Source of the DNA: Gelidibacter sp035515035
GTDB taxonomy: Bacteria; Bacteroidota; Bacteroidia; Flavobacteriales; Flavobacteriaceae
Direction: 5' to 3'
Length of the DNA: 64,000 nt
NCBI RefSeq assembly: GCF_035515035.1
Contig: NZ_DATJCA010000068.1
Location: 34,248-98,247, forward strand
In this document: piece after piece, positions 8,854 to 16,006 of the stretch
Layout of the letters: the number at the start of each line of letters is the position of its first letter
Numbering within the stretch: position 1 is the stretch's first letter
Position numbers and translations under genes: made by a program
The notes under the pieces: generated by a model
Databases searched by the model: none
What the model was told of the DNA's origin: nothing
What the model saw: only the letters and a program-made list of their open reading frames with translations

Positions 8854-10074
8854 TTAACGAATAATTTCAGTTTCTATAACAATTTCGCTTAATAAGGTTC
8901 TGTGAACTGGACATCTTGAGGCAATTTCCTTTAATCGTTCTTGCTGTGCATCATCCAGGTTACCCACAAATTTAAGTTTTTTCAAAAGATGATCAAAACG
9001 GGCCGGCTTATCCAAGCCTTGCATCAAATCTTCACTATGTTTTTTAGAATAAGTGATGTAAACAAACACTTCTTGAAGGTCCCATTTCTTTCTTTGTGCA
9101 TAAAGTTTTAAAGTCATAACGGTACATGCGGCAAGTCCCGCACTTAAATAATCGTAAGGGGAAGGTCCATAATCATCGCCTCCGAAACTCTTAGGTTCAT
9201 CAGCAATAAAGCTGTGATTTTCAGTTTGTATAGTGGTTGTGAAATTATTTTCCAAAAGATTCAAATGCCCTACCAACTGCTCACCTTTTGTATCCAAAAT
9301 AGTATGGTTACTGGTATCGAAATAACCTTGTACCCAAGCTCCAATCAAATTACCTACATAATTACTATCTTTTTCATTTAACAATAAATGATCGGCATCA
9401 TTTAAGCTAATAAAACTCTTAGGGTGGAATGCATTAATGAAAAGTTTTTGTGCATTATCAATGCCCACAACCTTGTCAAACGGTGCGTGCATGATCAGAA
9501 GAGGCTTTCGCAGTTTTTTTGTGATTTGTGGAAGGTCTGTTTTATCAAAATCATCCACAAATTTTTGATTTATTTTAAAAGGTCGACCGCCAATATTCAC
9601 CTTCACATCTCCTTTTTGGGCAATCTCATCAAACTGGTGTGAAAAGTGTTTTTTTACATGTTCTGTGGTTGCTGGCGCACCAATTGTAGCCACAGCTTTT
9701 ACGTTATCAAGTTGTGACGCTGCTACAATTACAGCCGCACCGCCAAGAGAATGACCAACAAGTAAAGAAGGCGCTTCATAATGCTCATTTAGATACTCAT
9801 TGACTGCTAATAGGTCTTCCACATTAGCTGAAAAATGACTGTCCGCAAATTCGCCTTCACTTTGGCCCAATCCAGTAAAATCAAAACGAACCACACCAAA
9901 ACCATGAGCGGTAAGCGCCCTACTAATATTTATAACTGGTTTTAAACTACTACTGCAGGTAAAGCAATGCGCAAAAATGGCAAAGTTATTAGGTTTTTGA
10001 TTCGGAGGAAGTTCCAAATAAGCTTGCAATTGAAGCCCTTTGGCATTTTGTATATTGAGTTTTGTACTTTGCAT
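8854..10074 (-). CDS. Alpha/beta hydrolase-OsmC fusion protein
   Basis: A 406-residue two-domain protein. Residues 1-250 are an alpha/beta hydrolase with the nucleophile elbow GHSLGG (Ser109) and late Asp/His in DKVVG and NDADHLL. Residues about 270-403 are an OsmC/Ohr-type peroxide reductase domain with the two redox Cys in GLAACTVMTLKLYA and ASRCPVHRTL. This fusion architecture is known in bacteria. OsmC domains reduce organic hydroperoxides, so the hydrolase may release or process a peroxidised substrate, but that is inference. Cytoplasmic. It lies 12 bases after an msrA-like gene and closes a small redox operon with it and the DUF427 gene. Confidence 0.9.
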   Translation of the reverse strand: MQSTKLNIQNAKGLQLQAYLELPPNQKPNNFAIFAHCFTCSSSLKPVINISRALTAHGFGVVRFDFTGLGQSEGEFADSHFSANVEDLLAVNEYLNEHYEAPSLLVGHSLGGAAVIVAASQLDNVKAVATIGAPATTEHVKKHFSHQFDEIAQKGDVKVNIGGRPFKINQKFVDDFDKTDLPQITKKLRKPLLIMHAPFDKVVGIDNAQKLFINAFHPKSFISLNDADHLLLNEKDSNYVGNLIGAWVQGYFDTSNHTILDTKGEQLVGHLNLLENNFTTTIQTENHSFIADEPKSFGGDDYGPSPYDYLSAGLAACTVMTLKLYAQRKKWDLQEVFVYITYSKKHSEDLMQGLDKPARFDHLLKKLKFVGNLDDAQQERLKEIASRCPVHRTLLSEIVIETEIIR

Positions 10075-10086
10075 AATAGAATTAGT

Positions 10087-10605
10087 TTAATTTTTTACTT
10101 GAACCATTTTGCTAGGATCTACAAATCTTGAGAATTGTTGTAATAGCAATCTCAATTTTGGATTGATAAAGGTCTCACAAAAAGGTTTTTCAGGATTTTT
10201 AAAATAATAGTTTTTAAAGTTTTCTTCCGAGGATTCAAAATATTTAAATGGCAACACTTTTGTAATCAATACATCATTGAAATGGCTTTGAAACTCCACC
10301 ATTAAAGATTCCACAGTCTCCTGTTGTGCGTGATCAAATGTATAAATAGCCGATCGGTATTTTTTGCGCATGGAATGGTTGGAGCTACTGCTGTGCGTTG
10401 ACAAATGTATTTCAATTAAGGTTTGAAGCGTGATGCATCTACTATTAAAATGGACAATAACGGCTTCGGAAAGGTCACTATTTGGTTTCGTGGAAGCCAC
10501 ATAACCTTGTTCTACTTTCAAAACACCAACAAGCGACTGAAAAACTGCTTCAGTGCACCAATGACATCCTCCACCTAAGGCTATTTTAGAACTTTCTCCT
10601 CGCAT
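10087..10605 (-). CDS. Divergent MsrA-family protein (GCHWC type)
   Basis: A 172-residue member of the peptide-methionine (S)-S-oxide reductase family. The active-site block is GGGCHWCTE with the predicted catalytic Cys14, but the near-universal Phe of GCFW is His here. YRSAIYTFD matches the family, whereas the usual E-x-Y-H-Q-Y substrate motif reads SSEENFKNYY, and the GYAGG block reads GYVAS. It may therefore have altered substrate preference or activity. It lies 6 bases after the DUF427 gene and 12 bases before the hydrolase-OsmC gene, so the three look like one operon. It is one of three MsrA homologues within 4 kb. Confidence 0.82.
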   Translation of the reverse strand: MRGESSKIALGGGCHWCTEAVFQSLVGVLKVEQGYVASTKPNSDLSEAVIVHFNSRCITLQTLIEIHLSTHSSSSNHSMRKKYRSAIYTFDHAQQETVESLMVEFQSHFNDVLITKVLPFKYFESSEENFKNYYFKNPEKPFCETFINPKLRLLLQQFSRFVDPSKMVQVKN

Positions 10606-10611
10606 TAAATC

Positions 10612-10893
10612 CTACTTTTTGACCTCAACGCCTTTCCAAAACGCAACGTGGTTTTTGATAGGTTTAGCTTTTTCTGATACTTCAGGATAATACCAAGCAG
10701 CATCTTTATTCCGTTTGCCATCAACCTCGATAGTATAATAGGAAGCTTCGCCCTTCCAAGGACAATGGCTGTGGGTTTCGCTCGGCTTGAAAAATTCCTT
10801 CTTAATACTGTCATGCGGAAAATAATGGTTATTTTCGACTACTACAGTGGCGTCACTTTCTGCAATAATTTTGTTGTTCCATCGAGCTTTCAT
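10612..10893 (-). CDS. DUF427 domain protein
   Basis: A 93-residue protein covering a complete DUF427 domain. The family signature HCPWKGEASYYTIEVDG (about residues 43-59) is present, as is the late AWYYPEV block and the terminal HVAFWKGVEV. No signal peptide or membrane segment. The biochemical role of the family is not known. Position at the head of an operon with an MsrA-like and an OsmC-containing protein suggests a role in redox or metabolite-damage repair, which is inference from neighbours only. Confidence 0.88.
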   Translation of the reverse strand: MKARWNNKIIAESDATVVVENNHYFPHDSIKKEFFKPSETHSHCPWKGEASYYTIEVDGKRNKDAAWYYPEVSEKAKPIKNHVAFWKGVEVKK

Positions 10894-11009
10894 AGCTATT
10901 TCTTTTTATATTTTTACTTCAACCACCGTAAGGGGTGCAATGGCTTGAGACCATGTTGACTAAGAGTATCCTTGATTGTTTGAAACATGAAAAATTTTCA
11001 ACGTTGAGT

Positions 11010-11504
11010 TTATAGAAAGGGTTGATCAAATCTTTCGTAATGGCAAGTATAGCCGTCGGGCTTTCTCAACAGATAATCTTGATGCTCAGGTTCTGCGGGC
11101 CAAAACTTTGAATAAGGTTCTAAGGTGGTTACTACTTTACCATCCCATATATGAGAACGGTTCACAATGTCAATAACTTCTTCTGCTTCCGTTTTTTCTT
11201 CTTCATTCTGAAAAAATATGGCAGAGCGATAACTTGAACCAATATCATTTCCTTGTCGGTCAACGGTGGTAGGATTATGAATCCTAAAAAAATAATCCAG
11301 AATATGCTTAAATGAGGTGACATTGGGGTCATAAGTGATTTCAATACCCTCTGCGTGACCAGGATGGTTTCTGTAAGTTGGATGCTCGTTGTCGCCTCCA
11401 ATATATCCAACTTCTGTGTCCACAACTCCTGGGCGGACTCTAAACAAGTCTTCCATTCCCCAGAAACAGCCACCGGCTATATATGCTTTTTTATTAGTGC
11501 TCAT
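11010..11504 (-). CDS. msrA: Peptide-methionine (S)-S-oxide reductase
   Basis: A 164-residue MsrA that reduces the S-epimer of methionine sulfoxide. The active site AGGCFWGMED has catalytic Cys13; GYIGG, the DPTTVDRQGND-like block and YRSAIFF are canonical, and AEPEHQDYL carries the conserved His-Gln of substrate binding. It ends FDQPFL and lacks the C-terminal resolving-Cys tail of E. coli MsrA. No signal peptide. It is 59 bases downstream of selO on the same strand. Of the three MsrA homologues here this is one of the two with a fully canonical motif set. Confidence 0.94.
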   Translation of the reverse strand: MSTNKKAYIAGGCFWGMEDLFRVRPGVVDTEVGYIGGDNEHPTYRNHPGHAEGIEITYDPNVTSFKHILDYFFRIHNPTTVDRQGNDIGSSYRSAIFFQNEEEKTEAEEVIDIVNRSHIWDGKVVTTLEPYSKFWPAEPEHQDYLLRKPDGYTCHYERFDQPFL

Positions 11505-11563
11505 TGTTTGTATGTTGAATTAATTATTAATTTTTATGGTTACTCTCATTATACTGTATTGTG

Positions 11564-13126
11564 TTATGAACTACACGACAACATGGAAGAACCTACTTTG
11601 TGCCGTGCCCATTCTGGACGCTTTGCAAACCATTTTTGATGGTCAGGCTGATCTTCATAAGGCCGTTTCAACAGTTGAAATAATTCATCAATGAGTGTGT
11701 AATCTCCTTCATCTGCTTTGTCAATGGCCAATTGTGACATATAATTTCGAAGTACATATTTGGGATTAACAGCGTCCATGTGAACTTTTCTTTGTGAATC
11801 TGAAATTGATTCTGTCAGCAGTCTATCCGCATAGCGAATAAACCAAGCATTCCATTGTTCTCTTATTGTGTCTGATAGCTCTGTGGGATTATAAAATGCC
11901 TCGTCGATTATTATAATCCCTTTTGAAGGTTCGTCTTTTTCAAAATCACTCAAATTCCGAAAGAAAATTGTCATATCAGTTTCTGTCAATTGCAATAGAT
12001 CTTCTAAATCTTGAAACAATAATTGATCTGACTTAACCTCAGATTGTAATCCTAATTTTGAACGCATCATCTTTAAGGATTGCGATTCAAAGTCGATGGT
12101 ATATTGTTCTAAAATAGCTTCGATAGCTTTCGCATCCTCAATCAACGGAAAAAGTGTATTGGCGAGCTGGTATAAGTTCCACAATCCCATATTGGGCTGA
12201 TTGCCGTATCGATAGCGTTTATGCTGTCTGTCTGTAGTATTGGGTGTCCAACCAAAATCAAACCCTTCGAGCCATCCATAAGGTCCATAATCAATGGTCA
12301 GCCCCAGGATGGACATATTATCGGTATTCAAAACCCCATGCACAAAGCCAACGCGTTGCCAATGAATGATCATTTCCAAGGTGCGTTGCGTAACTTCAGC
12401 AAAAAATTGGAGATAGGTTGTTTTGGATGGTTTTCCTAAATGGGGAAAATGCTGGTTTATAGTGAAATCAACCAAGATTTTTAAATTCTTGTAATCCTGT
12501 CTTGCCGCAAAGATTTCATAGCTTCCAAATCGCAGAAAACTTGGCGAGACCCGGCTGACGATCGCGCCTTTTTCAAAATCGGGATGGCCGTCGTACATGA
12601 CATCTCGCAAAACCTTATCTCCAGTCAAGGCCAATGACAAAGCTCTTGTGGTGGGCACACCTAAATGATGCATGGCCTCACTGCATAAATACTCTCTAAT
12701 TGAGGAACGCAAGACTGCCAATCCATCGCCAGAACGGGAATATGGGGTTTCTCCAGCACCTTTTAATTGTACCACCCAACTTTTATCTTCATGTTCGACC
12801 TCAAACAAATTAATGGCCCGCCCGTCTCCCAACTGACCAGCCCAATTCCCAAATTGATGCCCGCCATAACTCATGGCGTAAGGTGTGGTGTTTTCCAAAA
12901 CCTTATTTCCGGTCATCACCTTTAAAAACTCTTCAGATTTGGCATCAGCCTGTGTAAGGCCTAATTTAACAAGCATCTCTGGTGACACATGCAACAATTG
13001 CGGATTAGAGGTCTGTTTTGGAGTTACATAAGAAAAACACGCTTCAGTCACCTGTCGTCTTGTGTTCTCCAAATTTGGATCTGCCGGTAATTGTGTAGTG
13101 AATTTATCTTTGATGTTGAGTTTCAT
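11564..13126 (-). CDS. selO: Protein adenylyltransferase SelO (YdiU)
   Basis: A 520-residue SelO/UPF0061 pseudokinase-fold enzyme that transfers AMP from ATP to protein hydroxyl groups and is linked to redox homeostasis in E. coli and mitochondria. Family blocks are all present: SYGGHQFGNWAGQLGDGRA, QLKGAGETPYSRSGDG, VSRVSPSFLRFGSYE, the metal-binding FVHGVLNTDNMSILG and TIDYGPYGW. The protein ends SCSS, where the animal orthologue has its selenocysteine; this is the usual Cys form. Full length compared with E. coli. Set between msr genes, which fits the known redox link of this AMPylase. Confidence 0.95.
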   Translation of the reverse strand: MKLNIKDKFTTQLPADPNLENTRRQVTEACFSYVTPKQTSNPQLLHVSPEMLVKLGLTQADAKSEEFLKVMTGNKVLENTTPYAMSYGGHQFGNWAGQLGDGRAINLFEVEHEDKSWVVQLKGAGETPYSRSGDGLAVLRSSIREYLCSEAMHHLGVPTTRALSLALTGDKVLRDVMYDGHPDFEKGAIVSRVSPSFLRFGSYEIFAARQDYKNLKILVDFTINQHFPHLGKPSKTTYLQFFAEVTQRTLEMIIHWQRVGFVHGVLNTDNMSILGLTIDYGPYGWLEGFDFGWTPNTTDRQHKRYRYGNQPNMGLWNLYQLANTLFPLIEDAKAIEAILEQYTIDFESQSLKMMRSKLGLQSEVKSDQLLFQDLEDLLQLTETDMTIFFRNLSDFEKDEPSKGIIIIDEAFYNPTELSDTIREQWNAWFIRYADRLLTESISDSQRKVHMDAVNPKYVLRNYMSQLAIDKADEGDYTLIDELFQLLKRPYEDQPDHQKWFAKRPEWARHKVGSSMLSCSS

Positions 13127-13144
13127 TAATTCTATTTTTTGTTA

Positions 13145-13184
13145 AGACCTGTCCGCCCCGATAGCCATCGGGACTGACAGGTCT
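13145..13184. repeat. Nested palindromic repeat between acetyltransferase and selO
   Basis: Outer arms AGACCTGTC (13145-13153) and GACAGGTCT (13176-13184) are a perfect 9-bp inverted repeat. An inner pair CCCGAT (13157-13162) and ATCGGG (13167-13172) forms a second stem with loop AGCC. The inner core recurs at 518-532, and the outer GACAGGT motif resembles the palindrome at 24038-24070. It could also act as a terminator or processing hairpin between the two genes, but no long T run follows. Confidence 0.65.
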
Positions 13185-13224
13185 ACTTATATTTCAAAAT
13201 GTGAGATTTTTGGAATACTAACAA

Positions 13225-13494
13225 TTAACCGATTATGGTATTCCATTTTTCACTATTTCTGGCGACGGATTTTACATAGCCACAAACCGCAACGGCTTCA
13301 TAGCCTTCATCTGTCAACTTCTCAAAAGTCTTTTCTACAAGCACTTTGCCAATGCCTTGACCACGGATATTAAATGGCACTTCACTATAATTCAAATACA
13401 TTTTTCCGTCTTTTAATGCATAATCTACCTTTGCATTCTCACCATCAACTTCCATGGTGAATTGATGCTTGTCTTTATCGTGTATAACTTTCAT
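13225..13494 (-). CDS. Small GNAT-like N-acetyltransferase (COG2388 type)
   Basis: An 89-residue stand-alone GNAT domain of the YidJ/COG2388 type. The acetyl-CoA loop is NIRGQGIGKVLVEK and the late VCGYVKSVARNSEKW block is typical of the family. I prefer the ATG at 13494 (MKVIHDKDKH) because relatives start just before the HDKDKH-like stretch; an in-frame ATG at 13512 would add six residues. The acceptor is unknown. It lies 6 bases after the third msrA gene and is probably in the same operon as msrB and that msrA. Confidence 0.85.
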   Translation of the reverse strand: MKVIHDKDKHQFTMEVDGENAKVDYALKDGKMYLNYSEVPFNIRGQGIGKVLVEKTFEKLTDEGYEAVAVCGYVKSVARNSEKWNTIIG

Positions 13495-13518
13495 GTTTCT
13501 GATGTTTAACAATTGAAA

Positions 13519-14103
13519 TTACAAGGTTTTTACCTGTTCGCCAAAGGAGGAAAACCTTGCTGGTTGGATGATTTTATCTGCATGCATTTTACGTAACCTG
13601 ATTAGTTTAGGAGTTATGACCGCACTACAATAGCCTACGGTTTGGTTGTTGGCGTAATAATTTTGGTGAACATCTTCTGCTTTATGAAAAGTTTCCAATG
13701 GACTAATTTCCGTCATGATAGGTTTCTCATAAAAGGGTGCAATTTCATTGGCCACCAATTCGGCAATCTGCTTTTGTTTATCATTATGATAAAAAATTAC
13801 AGATCGGTATTGGGTTCCGACATCTGCCCCTTGGCCGTTCAATGTGGTAGGATCATGGCTGGTCATAAAAATGATCAACAAATCTTCATAACTGATTACT
13901 GAAGGATTGAAATTTACCTGAACAACTTCGGCATGGCCAGTCCATCCAGAACATACTTCTCTATAGGTAGGCGTTCCAGGAACCGTGCCTCCCATGTAGC
14001 CTGACACTACTTCTTGAACCCCATTAACTTCATTAAAAATTGCTTCAATACACCAAAAGCAACCACCACCAACTGTCATTAATTCTAATTTTTTATCTGA
14101 CAT
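13519..14103 (-). CDS. msrA: Peptide-methionine (S)-S-oxide reductase, repeat-derived tail
   Basis: A 194-residue MsrA. Active site GGGCFWCIEAIF with catalytic Cys15 and a second Cys18; GYMGG, SHDPTTLNGQGADVGTQYRS and AEDVHQNYY are canonical, and VGYCSAVITPKL offers a further Cys. The last residues ARFSSFGEQVKTL are encoded by a copy of a palindromic repeat (13522-13559) that also occurs between genes at 25079-25116, so the natural C-terminus was probably nearer LRKMHADKI. It lies 18 bases after msrB, and the pair would reduce both epimers of methionine sulfoxide. Confidence 0.93.
   Translation of the reverse strand: MSDKKLELMTVGGGCFWCIEAIFNEVNGVQEVVSGYMGGTVPGTPTYREVCSGWTGHAEVVQVNFNPSVISYEDLLIIFMTSHDPTTLNGQGADVGTQYRSVIFYHNDKQKQIAELVANEIAPFYEKPIMTEISPLETFHKAEDVHQNYYANNQTVGYCSAVITPKLIRLRKMHADKIIQPARFSSFGEQVKTL
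13522..13559. repeat. Palindromic repeat forming the 3' end of msrA
   Basis: Perfect 9-bp arms CAAGGTTTT (13522-13530) and AAAACCTTG (13551-13559). Read on the minus strand it aligns almost base for base with the intergenic copy at 25079-25116, sharing the arms, the TCCTC-TTT block and the ACAGGT block. Here it lies inside the coding region and supplies the last codons of the MsrA. Confidence 0.7.
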
Positions 14104-14121
14104 AACCTTTCTTATAAGTCC

Positions 14122-14580
14122 TTACACTTCCTTATTAGAAGTTTCCATTACCAAAGATTCAGAATTGACGCAATAACGCAATCCACTTGGTTCTGGTCCA
14201 TCAGGAAACACATGTCCCAAATGAGCATCACACACATTACACATCACTTCTACCCTAATCATTCCAAACGAAGTGTCTTTTTCATATTTTATGGCATTCT
14301 CCTTAATAGGCTGCGTAAAACTTGGCCATCCTGAACTGGATTTAAATTTTATAGTGGAGTCGAACAAAGGCGTATTACAACACAAACAGTTGTATTGACC
14401 TTCATCATAAACATTGCAATGAGTTCCTGATCCTGGAGCTTCAGTTCCTTTTTTTCTAGTTACCCTAAATTGCTCGGGGGTTAGTAATTCACGCCATTCA
14501 GCCTCTGATTTTTCAACTCTCTTTTCTGGTTCTGGATTTCCATTTACGGCAAATTCCATCACATTCTTCCATGTAAGCAT
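14122..14580 (-). CDS. msrB: Peptide-methionine (R)-S-oxide reductase
   Basis: A 152-residue MsrB that reduces the R-epimer of methionine sulfoxide. The structural zinc is held by C65/C68 (CLCC) and C114/C117 (CNVC); the catalytic Cys137 lies in GLRYCVNSESL; SSSGWPSF and HLGHVFPDG are the other family blocks. No signal peptide. First gene of the msrB-msrA-acetyltransferase run, 148 bases from the divergent HD-PycTM gene, so that gap carries both promoters. An internal Met at residue 8 is a possible alternative start. Confidence 0.96.
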   Translation of the reverse strand: MLTWKNVMEFAVNGNPEPEKRVEKSEAEWRELLTPEQFRVTRKKGTEAPGSGTHCNVYDEGQYNCLCCNTPLFDSTIKFKSSSGWPSFTQPIKENAIKYEKDTSFGMIRVEVMCNVCDAHLGHVFPDGPEPSGLRYCVNSESLVMETSNKEV

Positions 14581-14728
14581 ATCGTTTAAGTATTTTTCTT
14601 AAAGTTAAAAAATATTATATGCATTTGGTCGGGTTTTAACGTTTTGCATTACAAATAGTCGGCAATGCATCCAATTTCTTCACTTATTTTTTAGTACTTT
14701 GTTAGGAGAAATTTTTTACACCGAATTT

Positions 14729-16006
14729 ATGGCCAATATCATCGTAAAAACTGAAGATTTTGTATTCAAACTTTTTAAGGAGAACCTACCTAATACTTTT
14801 CTTTATCATAATTTCACACATACAAAACGTGTGTTGCGAAGCGTAAATGAGATTATTGCAAATTCTGAGATCACCGCTGATGAATCCAAAATTCTCCAAC
14901 TTTCTGCTTTACTTCACGATACAGGATACATCAAAACAAGAGAAGATCATGAAGAAGAAAGTGTTAAAATAGCCACCAAGTTTTTAGAGGAACAACACGT
15001 TGAAAAGCATATTATTGACGCCGTCAATGAATGTATCATGGCAACTAAATTTAAGGACACTCCAAAAACTGATCTCGAAAAAATAATCAGAGATGCTGAT
15101 GCGTCCCATTTTGGTAAGGACTATTTTAACGAAGCAAGTGAGTTTTTACGAAAAGAGCTAGAATTACAAGATGTAAAAACCTTTACAACGTCAGAATGGT
15201 TGACAGAAAACATTGAAGTACTGTCTCAAAAACATCAATTCTATACTGATTATGCCTTAAGAAATTGGCAGCAACAAAAGGAGATTAATCTAGCTGAACT
15301 TATCAAATCCAAAAGAAAAGAAAATAAGACAAAGAAGAAAGAACAAATGAAGGCGCAGTTTAAAGCTAATGCCAAAGATGCCAGTCCAGAGCGCGCCATA
15401 CAATCGTTTTATAGAACTGCGTTGCGGAATCACATCAAATTAAGTGATATTGCCGACACAAAAGCGAACATCCTATTGTCAGTCAATGCCATTATCATCT
15501 CGTTAATGCTCTCCACTTTGTTCTCAAAATTTGACAATCCAGCCAATCAGTTTTTAATTGTCCCTACTATTATCCTAATGCTCTCCAGCATTACGTCTAT
15601 GATTCTATCTATCATCGCGACACGGCCTAATATCACCAGCGGCGAGTTCACCAAGGAAGATGTCCAGAACCAACAAGTGAACCTTACCTTCTTTGGAAAT
15701 TTCCACAAAATGAAACTTGAAGATTTTGAATGGGCAATTACTGAGCTCTTAAAAGATAAAAATTACGTCTATAGTTCTTTGACAAAAGATCTTTACTTTT
15801 TAGGAAAGGTATTGGATCGAAAATATCGCATTTTAAGAGTCACCTATACCGTCTTTATGGTGGGTATGATTATTTCTGTAATTGCTTTTGCCGTATCTTT
15901 CAAATTTTCACCAACTGCAAATTTGGATGAAGTGCTGAAATCAGAAGAACAAGCTTTAAACAATATTGCACCTCAGCAAAAAGCCTCAGAAAATTATTAT
16001 TTCTAG
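14729..16006 (+). CDS. HD phosphohydrolase fused to Pycsar-effector-like TM domain
   Basis: A 425-residue protein from the ATG at 14729; a frame extending upstream uses only a TTG at 14699. Residues 20-130 form an HD domain with the metal-site residues H31, H63-D64 (LLHDTG) and D124 (RDADASHFG). A charged linker, probably coiled coil (185-220), leads to a PycTM-like domain (222-392): FYRTALRNHIKLSDIADTKA, then hydrophobic segments at about 247-266, 275-297 and 368-391. PycTM modules are membrane effectors of the cyclic-pyrimidine Pycsar defence, but no pyrimidylate cyclase is nearby. The HD domain may clear or sense a nucleotide signal. Its stop shares a CTAG with the convergent GAF gene. Confidence 0.85.
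   Translation: MANIIVKTEDFVFKLFKENLPNTFLYHNFTHTKRVLRSVNEIIANSEITADESKILQLSALLHDTGYIKTREDHEEESVKIATKFLEEQHVEKHIIDAVNECIMATKFKDTPKTDLEKIIRDADASHFGKDYFNEASEFLRKELELQDVKTFTTSEWLTENIEVLSQKHQFYTDYALRNWQQQKEINLAELIKSKRKENKTKKKEQMKAQFKANAKDASPERAIQSFYRTALRNHIKLSDIADTKANILLSVNAIIISLMLSTLFSKFDNPANQFLIVPTIILMLSSITSMILSIIATRPNITSGEFTKEDVQNQQVNLTFFGNFHKMKLEDFEWAITELLKDKNYVYSSLTKDLYFLGKVLDRKYRILRVTYTVFMVGMIISVIAFAVSFKFSPTANLDEVLKSEEQALNNIAPQQKASENYYF

Noticed and set aside
14699..14728. Longer start for the HD-PycTM gene
   Set aside because: It begins at a TTG; the ATG at 14729 directly precedes the conserved part.
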